Positions 24,501 through 38,762 of a stretch of DNA of 64,000 nt are shown here, one piece after another. Both the position numbers and the translations under genes were made by a program. The DNA comes from Dipetalonema caudispina. Taxonomy: Eukaryota > Nematoda > Chromadorea > Rhabditida > Onchocercidae. The notes under the pieces were generated by a model, which ran no database searches, was not told the origin of the DNA, and saw only the letters and a program-made list of their open reading frames with translations. Within the stretch, counting starts at the first letter, position 1, and each line of letters starts with the position of its first letter. Location of the stretch: assembly GCA_013365325.1 (NCBI GenBank), contig JABVXV010000191.1, positions 1 through 64,000 of the forward strand. The letters are read 5' to 3'.

Positions 24501-27500
24501 TTTCAAAAGATTCTACCTATGATTTTACCTAAAAGATTCAAATATAACAATCGTTGAAATTAACGTAATTTCTATGAGGAAATAATCATTTCAGAATTCT
24601 TGTCACATCAGCATTTTAAAATTAAAATAAAAAAACAGATCACCGATCGTTGTAATCTGTTAATACAAAACTTTTTTCAAAACGATTAATTCTCAAAATT
24701 AGTTATACAAAACTTTTCTTTTCTATTTCAAAATTTCCAACAACCAATTATTTATTGTATAGTTGAAATCGGATGGATGATCAGAACTGGATGAATAATC
24801 GGAAATGAATAAATAAATACTATGTACTAATAATGGTAAAAATAAACCTAACTGTAGCACAAACGATGGACAACTTATAATCGTACACGATAAATATCAT
24901 ATAAAATATTTGACAAAATTTTGAATTTATAAATGGTATCAACTTGTTGTATGTGCTAATATGCGATTCGAGAAGTGCCATACATGCAATTTATCAATCT
25001 AATTCAATTACTGATATCTTCATACTATGTGGTACTAAGAAAAGGAAGATTAAAGAATAACCATGCTAAAATTCAGCCGTTTCATTTAACAACCATTTAA
25101 ATGTTTTATCAAATTATTATTAACTTCTTCTGCCGACAGTTCCTAATATAAATTTATTCATACTTAATAGAAACAATACATGTCGAAAAAGTTTCACGAA
25201 TATTTAAAATTTAGAAATTAAACAAATTGCAATATGCATATTGTTTACTAACATTTTGATAGAAAATTTCATTTTTGCACATTTATCTTCCCAAAATTTT
25301 TGCAGATTGTTTTATACAATAATTATTTACTCATTTAATTTTGCTCTCCAGTTACTTCATTCCCTCATCCTTACCTTCTTTTCTTCAATCTATTAAAATT
25401 GAATTAATTTTCGTTTGTTATTTTTTAATTAAAATTAAATTTTTGTTTTATACAAAAATTTTTCGCTCAAATAGTTCGCCTCACATCAATATAGTTATTT
25501 TATGCTTTATTATTATTATTATTATTATCACTATTATTATTATTATTGCAATTAGTATATTATCAAGGGAATAATCTGAAAAATAAAACGGAAAGCTCTT
25601 TTTAATGCAATGTTATCAGTAAAATCATAAAAACATATGAAAGATGACTAACAACAATTCCTCTTCTTCACATTGTTATTATTCATATTTAGCAGTTTTT
25701 GGTTTGATTATTTCTTCTATCCTTTCTATTTTATTTTCACATTATTGAATCAGCCATAAATATTTTTGTCATTTTTTTATTACTTTATATTATATTAATG
25801 GTTTTGTTGTATTTTATTTTATCGATTATATATTATCATCGTGTAAGACATGATTGAAAGGAGGACTTGAATTTGAAATTTGGAATTGAATGAGAATGAA
25901 AGCAAACTAGTGTTCGAATAGGAAGTAGTAGGAAAAATGGGAAATAGAGAAATTGAAACTTAAATTAACAAAATTAATGGCAATAGGAAAAAAAAGAAGC
26001 TAAGATAACATTCAAATAGTTGCGGAATTGAGTTAATTTTGTATTTTCTAAATTTCCTCTTTAGTTGTTCTTTGTTAATTGGTCCATCCATCGTATATAT
26101 CACAATGCATCAAAATTGAAAAATATATCAAAACAACATATCAGAATTATAACATTAAGATTATTTTGAACTATTAGCGTTCATAATAAGTAGTTGAAAA
26201 TATTATTAAAAATAAGATGGAATAAAAATAGAGTAGGATGAAATTTTGTAGAAAAAAAGGCCAACAAGCATGTTGGGACAAAATGGTATATGATCGTAGA
26301 AAAAACAAAAAAAAAAAGGAAGAATGAAACAGTATTTTGAAATATGTGAAGGATAATTAAAAATTATGCAAAATAAAAGAGACAAACAATACTTTGTCAC
26401 GAAGAAAAAGATTAAGAAATAAATTTAATTGGTCCACTTGGAATGGACAATTTCTATTTTCAGAGAAAGAGAGAGAGAGAGGGAGAGAGGTAGGAAAAGA
26501 GAAAGATTAGAGATTAGATCCAATTATATATCTGATACTTCTTTCAGCATCCACAGATATATTCGGTGAAATATTTGTCCATATCATTCATTTCTAAGTT
26601 AAGTTGACCAATTGTTGGATCCATTTATTTATTTATAGTTTTTCTTTTTCTTCTTTTATTAAATTATAATTTGTGAAGTATGAATGAATTAATGGAAAAA
26701 ATAATTGCAAATTGTTTTTCCAAAATTTTTTTTATTTTGAATTTAAAGTTTGAAGAACTTTCTTTCCCAAATTTCTGAATTATTTATTATTTTCATCTTT
26801 TTTTCTTTTTTTAACCATTAATTTATTCTCATAAGCCTAATCTGATCATATATTATTGCAATATTCAAAAATACCGTACCGTAAACTTTTGCTTTACCAT
26901 CTCCTTCTATCATTTTGATTCTTTTATTCAATAACTTATAAGCTAATATGATTAAAGAAAGTTAAAAACAAAAAAAAGAAAACTTTATTAATTTCTTAAT
27001 AATATGAGCTTAAACATGAATTTTATCCCGAATTTGGAAAATTTACAATTTTCAAAAAAAATTTCCACAAATTCTATTCGAAATTTGATTTCACACGTCA
27101 TTTTCCCTAACAACAAATTTTTTCGACAAAACTAGTCATGTAAATTGGAAATTTGAAATGGAATAAAAAAAAAAATTTTAATCATTTTCTATAAATTGTA
27201 GAGATGTGTTGGAAATCCTGTTTTTGATGGTAATCATCGACATAATGCATTATTGTACTTGATTTCTTCTTTCATTACCCATCTTTTTACCCTCAGGGTT
27301 TTAATCAGCTCTCAATTTAATTACCGCAATAAAACGGAATACATAACATTCATCCCTAATTGTTCCTGCACATTTGATCACTATTTGATGGACAGAAATG
27401 AAATTGTAAGTAATGATGCAAAAAATTAGACAAGAAAGTTAATAAACAACGTAAAAAATAGAATTCTCTAATTAAGGAAAGGAATAAAATTAAATTTTGA

Positions 27501-30500
27501 ATCATCTTATATTTAAATTATAAGTAAATCATCAGCTAATTGATTTGTCACTTTTTCAACTATTCAATATATCCTAAAAATTTTATATGAAGAAGAGATA
27601 TTGATTAATATATCACAAATTTGGAATTTTCTTCCATTTTTGAAAAATTCCTTTTTTTTCNNNNNNNNNNNNNNNNNNNNNNNNNNNNNNNNNNNNNNNN
27701 NNNNNNNNNNNNNNNNNNNNNNNNNNNNNNNNNNNNNNNNNNNNNNNNNNNNNNNNNNNNTTGATTTGTCACTTTTTCAACTATTCAATATATCCTAAAA
27801 ATTTTATATGAAGAAGAGATATTGATTAATATATCACAAATTTGGAATTTTCTTCCATTTTTGAAAAATTCCTTTTTTTTCGAAAAAAAAATTTTTAATT
27901 TTTTGAAAAAAGACAATATCAGAAATATCTTTATTATTTTGTAAATTTTTGTATGGCTTTAAAATTGTGCAACACTAATTCATACACTTTGATGGCTAAT
28001 CACTACTAATCAAGGAAAAAATTAATAAATTATTAATAGAATGACATATAGACATTATATCTTTATATACCGTGAAAATTTCGGTTATTTGTGTATAAGA
28101 CAAGAATTTTTAAATTAATCCTTTTAATTTTAATAACAACAATATTTGAATTTTTAATGTTTATCTTCAACTGATTCAATTTATTTGCTTTTTAAATTAT
28201 TTATAAATTTACTTACCACAAAATATCAACAATTATTCTTTAAAAGTTTATCATATAATTCATATTTAGCAGGAAATTCAATATAATCTGATAATATGCT
28301 TCACGACGATTATCTATCTATTCAGTCATTCATTATTGGTTTGATACTCAATGGAAAATACCCAATTTTATCATCAAATTTGATCTTATCCACAACTACA
28401 TTACTTATATATATGTATTTATATTACTTATATATGTATTTATAGAGAAGTAAAGGAAGACCTTGTTTACAGCCAGTTCATTATTAAAAAGTTTCAACCA
28501 AAATTTCGGAGATCGTTATCAAAATTGGTGTGGAAATGGTACAAAATTGTAATTTGAAGCCAATGAACTAACTGACTGAAATATATTTTACCTGAAAATT
28601 AATAATAATTTGTTAACGAATATTTTTACTGGTTGATATTTATGATAATAATTGATGGTATAACGATAAAAGCTAAAATAATTTGACATTATATTTTCTA
28701 TCAGTTACTTTCATATATATTTTATGGTAGAATTCATAAATTTTATCATCCAAATGTAACATTTGAAAACAATTACGAGAAGAGAAAATATATTAATATT
28801 AAAATTGAATATTTTAAAAGTGATAAAAGAATATGACATATATGATTTCATCTATCAGAATGTAAATTAAGGATAAACAAAAACAATAATACAACAATTT
28901 CGTTTGGTATTTGAAAAAAGGAGTTATTCAAAGATATTGCTTATTATTTTTATTGTTTCACTTTTTTTCCCCTTCTCTTAACTTTTTCTTGTCGATCATT
29001 TTATATTGACCAGTAACGGACCTTTGTAATTTAAAATTCAAATAATAAGATTTTAAAATTTTTGTTCAGAATATTTTAATAGATTATATGGCTTGTTGTC
29101 CCATTGTAAATGCAACATTATCATGCGAGTAAATACTATTTATTTTGCCCATTTATTAATTACTTGACTATTTATTGATTAGATGTTATTTATTTCTTGT
29201 TATAATAAAACTTAATCATATCACTAATCATCTGTGATATTTTCATATCGTATCACTTGCTTAAATAATTAGTCAGTTATTAAGGTTGGTATTCTTATTA
29301 TATTATACAAAATATTACAACTTGTAGTAATTGTAAATCAACAACTATCATTCATTTCTTATTTTCACAACTTAATCATCAAATAATTCTATATCAGGTT
29401 AGAGACAATTCAAAACAATGATAATCATTTTACCTCAATATTTATTGTTATTAATAATTTGCTTTATCATGACAAATTAAATATTAATTAACAGACTTCA
29501 GTTGCATTCATTTTACGATTGAATGCCATTTTCAAACTTAAAAAAAGGCAACAACAACAAAACAGATGTTAAATTGATTCGACCCAATTTTAACCATTAA
29601 AGAATGACAAATATGCATGGATATGGAAAAGAAATTCTTTGTTAATTCAATTATTTCTGTTACAAATTCATTTTAAGGGGGGAAAAAAAAGAAAATGGAG
29701 GATTTGAAAAAATTCTACAGGTCAAGTGATCATTTAACGTAATAATTCATTTGAAACATTTTAATATACCACGTGAAAATGATAAAAATTTGACGTATAT
29801 GATGTGGAAATAAATAATCTATATGGATATATGATTATTATAATCGATTTAAAATAATAATTCGTCATATTTGAAATCATTTCTTGCATAATATACTTTC
29901 GCTGATATCTTTTCTCTTTTTCATAACCGTTCAATGTCATTTCAATTACTACGTTAGCAAGAAATAAGTAATATAATAACGTTTATCGTAATAAATCAAT
30001 TACGTTATTGATAACTTCATTTCATAGGATTAGATCGTATCGGTATCAAATAATATGACAGCTAATAACATCTCTTTGGATGATAATCTCGAACAAATAT
30101 ATATAAGGTCATGTACCAATATTTCCACAACAATTTCACACTTCAGGACTAGTCATTCCCCCAGATTACGGTTTGTTTATCCGGTTGACATGTAAACGAA
30201 ATTTAGTAGTAGTAGTAGCACTGGTAATAGGCCTATTCGCTTAAAATTTTCATCATTGTTGCATTCTTTAAATCAACAGGCAATAGAATATTAAATTAAG
30301 GCATCCATTAGTTGAAAGTTATTCTATGGCCAATTTCTGCTAAAATTGATGAGAAAATTCCTAAACAGATGAAATAGGAAAGTGTTGAGGGGCCAAATTT
30401 AGGGCCAATAAAGAGAAATGACAAACAATCTTTCTAGCTTCTTCTTCTTCTTCTTCTTCTTCTTCCTTTCATCATTAACCATCCATCTCTCCTCTCTTTT

Positions 30501-33500
30501 CCCCTTTTCTTTTTTTTTTTTCTCCAATAACGGAGATATATCATACAAGTAACTACATTATACAACTCATTCACCATTTCCTTTCAAGCAATCTCTCTCT
30601 CTCTCTCTCTCTCAGAATACGTGTATGTATACGTGGGGCGAGAGCCTTATGTCCTGTCCACATCTATATGTAATGGGCGGTTGTATATATGTATGTCTCT
30701 GTATATCAACCCAATTTAATTTAAAAGTAAAAAAGATTGGCTGGACAGATTGTTAGTTTCACAGGCCGCTGGTTGACCGTAAATTATTCACGCGACAGCC
30801 GTTATAGCTTGTAGTGTTCACTCTTTGTAGGGTTATTACCGAATAGAAGAAGTTAATCTCTTCGTCTCTCTCTCTCTCTCTCTTTCTTCCTCTGTCTCTT
30901 TCCCTTTCTTCGTCTCTATGTATGGTCCTTACTCTTTACTAAAATGATTCACTCATTCTCAATCATGAAATGTCTTTTCCAAAGTTCACTTCTTTTTTTT
31001 TCTTTTGGTTGGCTAAGAATTTTCAACTTTCTTTTAAATTCATATTTCTTTTCAATTTTGAGACTTTCTTTCTCCCAAAAAAAAAAGTAATAATTTTTGT
31101 GAAACTTTCATTTATGAAAAAATATAAGTAAATTGATGAAACATTTTTTTTTTTTTTGGTTTATGCCATTTACATCAATGATAAAATGACGAAATTCTTC
31201 AATTCTTTTTGCCTTTTATCACTTACATATTTAAAACTTTTGCCTAAAGAAATATTTTAGAATAATTATTATTATCATATTAGTTTCTTTCTTCCTGTCT
31301 TTTTTCTTCATAATTAAATTTTTATTTATTTCCCATTAGTTGCTGAATGAAAAAAAAAAAAAAAATGTTAAGAATGAAATATATAATTGCTAAAGAAATA
31401 AACCGATAGAATATATGATTCCATTTTCCTTTAATTTTCTTCTAATTACGATTTCACTGCTAATTACCATCATTTACTATTATTTCTACTTTTATTACTC
31501 CCATTACCACAACAACTACTGTCACTGCAGCTGTTATTTTTGTAGTTATTGCTACCACTAATTCTACTACAATTACTACAGCTATTATCTTTGTAGTTGC
31601 TACTGCACCGATTATGAATTTTAGCATTATATCTACATCTACCACTACTACTGCTATTACTACGACTATTGCTGCTGCTGCTGTTAGCTGTAGTTACTAC
31701 TGCAACAATTATGAAATTGAATAGAAATCAAAATCTGCGAATTTTTCTTTCATCATCGAACCAGTAGTAATCATTATTTCGATATTGATTGTTATCAATC
31801 GATAACAATATATTCTTTCAATCGGATCATTTCTCTGACGGAATTAGCATATTTATTCCATTCCACATCATTCCAATTCCAAATCCATCATTTTTGCATG
31901 ATAAATCAACTTCTTTTCCTGCTTTGTTTTCCATCTATTCTTTTCTATTAGCTTCATTTTAATTTTATTTTCTTCCACTCTTCCTCTCTCTCTTTTTCTC
32001 TCTTCGTTTTTTTTTTCTTTTACCCTTTCTTCAATCGATAGAAAAATTGAATCGTACAGTTTTGTATATTTTTTTTTATTTCAAATTCTCATTGCCTAAA
32101 TAGATATGGAACAGTATTGTTATGGAATTGATGAAAATAATTTTAAAATATATTTTGTACAATACAATTTTGTACCATATACCAATATATATTATAGAAT
32201 ATATATATATATATATATATATCATATATTGGTATAAATATATATAATCACTTACATACTCATTTGTTTATTCCTTTACTTATTCATTTATTCATTCATC
32301 CACTTATTTATTTCATTTCATTTTATTTTAAAAGAAAATAAAGTTGTAATTTTTCTCAAAATTTGCAGAATTATTGATAAGAGGGAGGAAGAAAATGTGC
32401 CATAAATGGGATCCTTTTGCTTATTGAGATGAATCATTGATCATTTGATCAATTATTGATTGGTTAGGATGAAATATCAGATAGTGAAGAAGCTGAATGG
32501 AATTTCACAAATTTAACATTTAATCACTTTCATCATTCGTTTTCCTCCCTCTTCTTCCTTTTCCTATCTCGCATTCATTCGGGGCGGGGGAGAAAAAGAG
32601 GAAGGCATTAATCGTTCTTTAGTGTTGGTTAAATTTCCGTTCTATTGCTTTTCTGATGTTGATTTTAATCATACATTGAATACACGTTTATACGTGAGAA
32701 GAAATAGGAATGCGTAGCACTTATTTATCAAATTAACTTATAGACTAATTAACCGTTCCAGTCACTACTTTAAGTCAAATCATTATTGTGCATCAATTTT
32801 AAGTTCATATAGTAAATGCCACCAATATTTCCATATTGTTATTAGCTACTTCCACGACATAATTGTTTAACATTCACGTAACTTGTTTAGTGTTCACGTT
32901 TGTAATGAGTACGTGAATATTCTGGAACGATAGAGTTATCGTTATTATGTATATATTCGACTATTATCAAAATGTTTATATTTATGAAAATTAAATGGAA
33001 GAAATTTTTGTTAATTGTGGTTAGCAAGACTATCGCAAAGTTGTTTTTGCCATCTCATTTCTTGATTCGGTTGACAGTGAAGCTAAATTTTTCATCAGAT
33101 GTCAGAATCGAGAAACGTAAAATGATTGCATGCAAAATACAGGCTTTAATGTTTGTTATATATATGTATGCAATATTTTTCTGTGTTGATAATAATTAAT
33201 TGCGCCGACAACATTTAAAAAAAGAAAGGTCATGGGTCATTTTAAAGTTCCAAATGAAGTGTAGAAAAGCGATCATTTTCATATGTTTTTATGGAAATGA
33301 CAGATGATATTATAACAAACATTCTAACAAAGTATAGTACGATTGCTCGGAAAATTTTCCATATGATTTAATTGGATATGCAAAACTTCTATGATATTCA
33401 AACGTCAAGAATTATACAAGGCAGAATTTAAATGCATATGCATTCCAATTTTTAAGAAATTTCTTAAATAATTCTATTTTGTAAATTTGTAGTAAATATT

Positions 33501-34337
33501 TTTATTTCAGAATCTGTTCCATGTTATATCATTTGTCTTTCATCTTTCTTTTTTTTTTCCTTTTTTTTTTTGTTGAAGAAAAAAGGGGAAAAAGAAAACG
33601 AACTTTATATCGGGGTTTTTTTTTTTTTTTTCTTTTTCATTTTTGTCCTCTCTTTCCCGTCAAAAAAAGATTTGAAATGATACATAGATGGATTAGTAAA
33701 GATGATATAAAGAAGAAGAAATTATCGGAGAGAGAGAGAGAGAGAGGGAAGGGGGGAGAGAAAATCATTATTGTTGTCATCATGTCATCGCTATCCATTG
33801 TCATCATCATCATCATCATCATCATCGTCATCATTATCATCTACTTCTTCATTTCGACCGTCACAAAAGAAGAGAGATAGTTTTAGATACTATTTCCGAT
33901 AAATGCTTGAGTTTTTTTTTTTCTCTTTTTTTATAGCCAATTGCAAATATCATATGAAATTAATACTTGAGAGAGAGAAAAAAAAAAGAAGGAAAATAAT
34001 TTTTTTTCTACCCATTCTTATCCTTTTTTTTCTTGTTGGTTCTTTTTTTTTTCGAAATTTCAAGATTGCAAACTAAGCTAAACTAGTTTAACTTAAGTTT
34101 AAATTATTCAAATATTAGAGGATAAGAAAGAAAGGAAAAAAAAGAGTTAAGTGGATAAAAGGTAAAAATGTTTGTTAGAGGGAAGAAAAAAATCTAAAAT
34201 TGTAAGATTTGTTGTAATGTGAGTATAAAGCTACCATTAGCTGTGAATATGTCATTTTTGTTATTTTTCACTTTGATTAGAATCTTTTTCAAGTATCATC
34301 CTATTCCTCTTAGCTATCCTATCATTTTTTCATTCTT

Positions 34338-34368
<31 letters not shown>

Positions 34369-37300
34369 CATAAATGTACTAGAAATGTTGCTAGTACGAA
34401 AATTTTCTAAAATTTCGATTAGTTTTAAAAGTTAAAAAGTTTTTTTTTCTATGATTAGTTGAATCTAATTATTAGATATACTTACGCAACAATCTAATCA
34501 CTATCATTTATTACTGGTCAATTACAAAACTGTCAAATTGTGGCAGGAATTCGAATAAATAAATATTAATTTCAAATTTCTTAATTGAAATAGTATACAA
34601 ATATTTTGGTAATGCTGAATTTCTTCATTGTTTCCTATGATTTATTTGTATTCATTGTTTCCACACGTCACATTTATGATCAAAAAGTTCTTTTTTGACG
34701 TAAATTGTAATTTTTCAATTTTTCGTTTTATATTCAATTCCACGAATGGATTGAATAATATATGTTTGTGATTTTTTAATAAATATTTATCAACAATAGG
34801 CTATTATTTGGTATAAAATGTGAAATAATTATAGCTGGTAAAAGAAGGAAAAGAAGTGACAAAAGAAGACGACAAAGAAGGAGAAAAAAAAAAATTTTAA
34901 AGAATTAAAAATGTCAAAACCGGAAAAAGCTGGAGCTCAACAGACATCACTTCTTGATGTACTCAAGAAAAAAATGCGACAAGCTCGAGAAGAAGCGGAA
35001 GCAGCAAAAGATGAAGCTGATGAAGTGAAACGGCTTCTAGAAGAGGAACGGAAGAAACGTGAAGACGTATGTATAAATTTTAATACAATTTATCAATTGG
35101 ACAGATTTTAATTTCTACATTAATATTTGAAGAAATTTAAATAAAATATAGTCCCAATGTTTTTTCTAGATTATTTAATCAATGTTATTTGACTCGCTTC
35201 AATTATTAGTTAATTAGTTGTCGTTTGTTGCATGTTTTAATTTCCTTCGAAAATTCACTTATATTTTTTGGGGAATGATAAATGTATGATTATAATTTTA
35301 AGAGGTTTTTTTGATATAGTGGTGGTTGGGATAACAAGTGATAGTTCTATGTTGCTCAAACATATCTTATACTCAATTACCTATTTACTCATTCCAGTTA
35401 CTTATTTACTTAGTTCGAAATGTTCTTCAATTCTACTTTTCAACGGAATAAGTGTGAGGAATGGTTTATGTTTACTTTTCCATCATATATATGTTATATT
35501 CTCATATGTGTGCATAAGCAAAAAAGAAAAAAAAAATCTCTCTACGTGTTTAAAAGTTTGTTTTGCTTATGAGAAAAAAGATTAGAAGACAGGAAATTAA
35601 TTATAGGAAGGGATATTTGAAATGATACAATCAATAATCAAAATATTGAAAAATGTTGCGGAAATTAATGAAATTGATATTCTCTTTCAAATATAATCGT
35701 TGGAATGTAAATTTAGATTGTATGTGGTGGGAAAATGTTATCGATGAAAAGGGAAATTTATTATTTTCCGAGATTCCTTTCTCTTTCTCTCTCTCTCTCT
35801 CTCTCTCTTCTCATTGAAGGTTGAAAACATCTGCGTCGCATTTTGAATGGATAATGTAAAGATGGGTAAAATGCTAAAGAAAATCAATAGTACATAATTG
35901 AGAGGGCGAAAATTGTAAAGATTTTTTGCTTGGAAAGAAAATGGGGAAAAAAAAGGAGAGAAAATATTAAAGGAAAAATTTCATGTTAGAATTTTTCAAC
36001 TACGAATATATTAAAAGTTTATTTTATTTAAAGAAAGTTGAAATAACAGGAAGCATTTTTGAAGTAATAGTTAAGCTGTTATAAGATATGATAAAAATTA
36101 AATGAATATGAATTAGAATGATAGAATAGATTAGTTAACAACTTTTTTTTTTTCCTGATATCGGGAAGATAATTGCAGTCAATTATTGAACCATAAATCA
36201 AAAGCCTAAAATAGGTCTTTTTTTTTCCTTTCTTAAGATACATTCATATGAAGAACGGTAAATGGAATTAATTGATTATGCTATGCTGTAATTACAATAA
36301 TGTATTAAATTGAAGGGTAAACTTATGTATTGTCTTAGAAAAAGAGAAAAGATAAAAGCAGAGAAATTCTTTTAAGATGACGTAATTCTGGGTTTACTTC
36401 AGCAGGTATTATTATTATTATTATTATCATTATTATTATCATTACTACTATCATTATTATCATTACTATTATTGCTGTTATTGTAATCATTGTTGTTGTT
36501 ATTGTTGTTCTTCTTTTTATTATTATTATTAGTTGGGAATTGTTGAAAGTTGAAGAATGTGACATAATAATTGTCATTCAAACTACATCTTTTCTTCTAA
36601 ATTATTCACTGGTACTTTCGATCATCCATTCAGTGATTAGTTATTTATTGTCACTATGATGGTTATTCAAGTAACAATAAGTTCACCATAGTCAACTATT
36701 TAATGAAATCCATGAATTTTTCGGAAATTTCTGTAAATTTTGGAATATTTGAGGGTTGAAATTGTTGAGTGATATTTGAAGATTAGGTACATAATTGCAA
36801 ATGGTGAAGTGGTAGTAATGGTTATTGTTGAATGGGAAATAGTAATGACAATTCGAACCAATAGTATGTTACTCTCTTCCAAATACTTTTGTCATCTTAT
36901 TTCTATTGTCATTTAGACTTGGTTTATTCTTGTTCAATAATTACTCATTTTATATATGGTACTATGTGTATCTTTACATTTTACATTATTTTGCTGATGA
37001 AATTTCCACTTACCTTATTAGTTACAACTGTCCTTCTTCTGATATCTTTTGAAAATTGAGGGTTATTCTATGGGATATTAGGAAATTCCATAGTCAAAAA
37101 ATGTTGAAAGTAAAGATATTTGTACCTTTGACACAAAAATAATAATGGTTAGAAGAATGATGATCAAATAATGATGGTTATGGATGGTTTTATGCCGTAT
37201 TGTCAGATTTGAAACCTGGAAAATTGAAATTTCAAAACCTAAATTTACAATACTTGTACAAGTGAATTGGGAGACTGTAAAAGAAAAAATTTATTTCAGG

Positions 37301-38731
37301 CTGAAGCTGAGGTAGCAGCATTGAATCGTCGGATTGTGCTTGTTGAGGAGGATTTGGAGCGGACAGAGGATCGTTTGAAAAGTGCCACAGAAAAATTAGA
37401 GGAAGCATCAAAAGCAGCTGATGAAGCTGAACGGTAACGATCAAAAAAGAAAAATGACGAGCAAGATGCTGTTTTCTTTTGCTATCAAACAGTTTTCTTG
37501 CTTGTCAAATTTAACGAAAAAAAAAGAAAAAATTAAAGAAGAAACTTTTGAAAATCTCGATTTTTCAAGCCATGATAGTTTCCAATCTTTTTCCTTTCGG
37601 AAATTAATGAAATTGGAGGGAAACAATATTACTTGAAAAAAGTAATGCGATTAAATCAATTTCAACGGATATTTTTCAAATCTAAAATTTGAAAATTCCC
37701 GAAAACAATGTAAAAAAATCTGCGATAAATGATAGAGTTAAAATGCTAGCTTAATATGTATGAGAAATTTAAATTTCCAAATCTTAGATGATTATGTAGG
37801 ATTTCTAGGGATTACATACGCTATTGCCCTTTTTTTCGTTTTTTTTTTTTTTTTTTTTTTTTTAGGATTTTTAGGGTATAGGGATGTTTTGTTGCGTTCT
37901 TATCCGGTTAGAAGGTAGTACCGGAGGAAATGAAGGTACAAACAGAAAACTACAACTTCTAGGCGGAGGCTGAGGTAGCAGCCCTGAATCGTCGCATGAC
38001 ACTTCTGGAAGAGGAATTGGAACGAGCTGAGGAACGTTTGAAGATTGCAACGGATAAATTGGAAGAAGCAACCCACACAGCTGATGAATCCGAACGGTCA
38101 GCGAAATAATTTCGGCAATACCGGTAGCAAATTTCTGGAATATTTTCAAGAGGATCTTCCAGAAATTTCGTTCAGCCGGAAAAAAAAAAGAGAAGCCAAC
38201 CGAAACGGCAGCCATCAGTAAATTGATTTTGTCCATTGTTCCATGAAGGCCTCCTCAGCCTCCCTTTCATCTTCTCAATCCTCTCTCATTTTCTTTTTTC
38301 TCCTTTTTTTTTTGTTTTTTTTTCTTGTTTTTTTAAATATAGCACAACACGGTAGCACAATTTATAGCATATTTCTAAAAATTTTAGCAACGACAAAAAA
38401 AAATTGGCTTGAAGTTAAGCTTTTTTTTTTCCTTTTTTTTTCATTTAATTTGCTTGAATTGCATACAGAGTATAACTTATATAAAATAATTTTTGTAATT
38501 TAGAAGATAAGCTACTAATTTGAAAATCTCTAAAAATTTACAGTTATCACATAAATGATACATAAAATAAATACATATTAAATAAATGAACACATTGAAA
38601 ATTCAACAATTGTCTTGATTGATAATAGGAAAAAATTTCCAAAGAAAAATTCACAAATTGAATTTGTTTTTTTTTTTTTTTTGCTGCTAACTTTTGCTAA
38701 TTTATGATTAAAATTATCTATAAAGGGATAA

Positions 38732-38762
<31 letters not shown>

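Larger units (their letters stand above)
20720..34910. other. Large tropomyosin intron with the internal promoter region
   Basis: About 14 kb with no supported coding exon. It separates the long-isoform exons from the short-isoform first exon. Contents are AT-rich DNA, the CACAC minisatellite at 23292-23990, several microsatellites, an assembly gap at 27661-27760 and a GC-richer patch at about 30614-30840. The promoter for the short isoforms should be near the right end; I see no clear TATA box. The 34,830-34,895 stretch is polypurine-rich. Confidence 0.75.
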
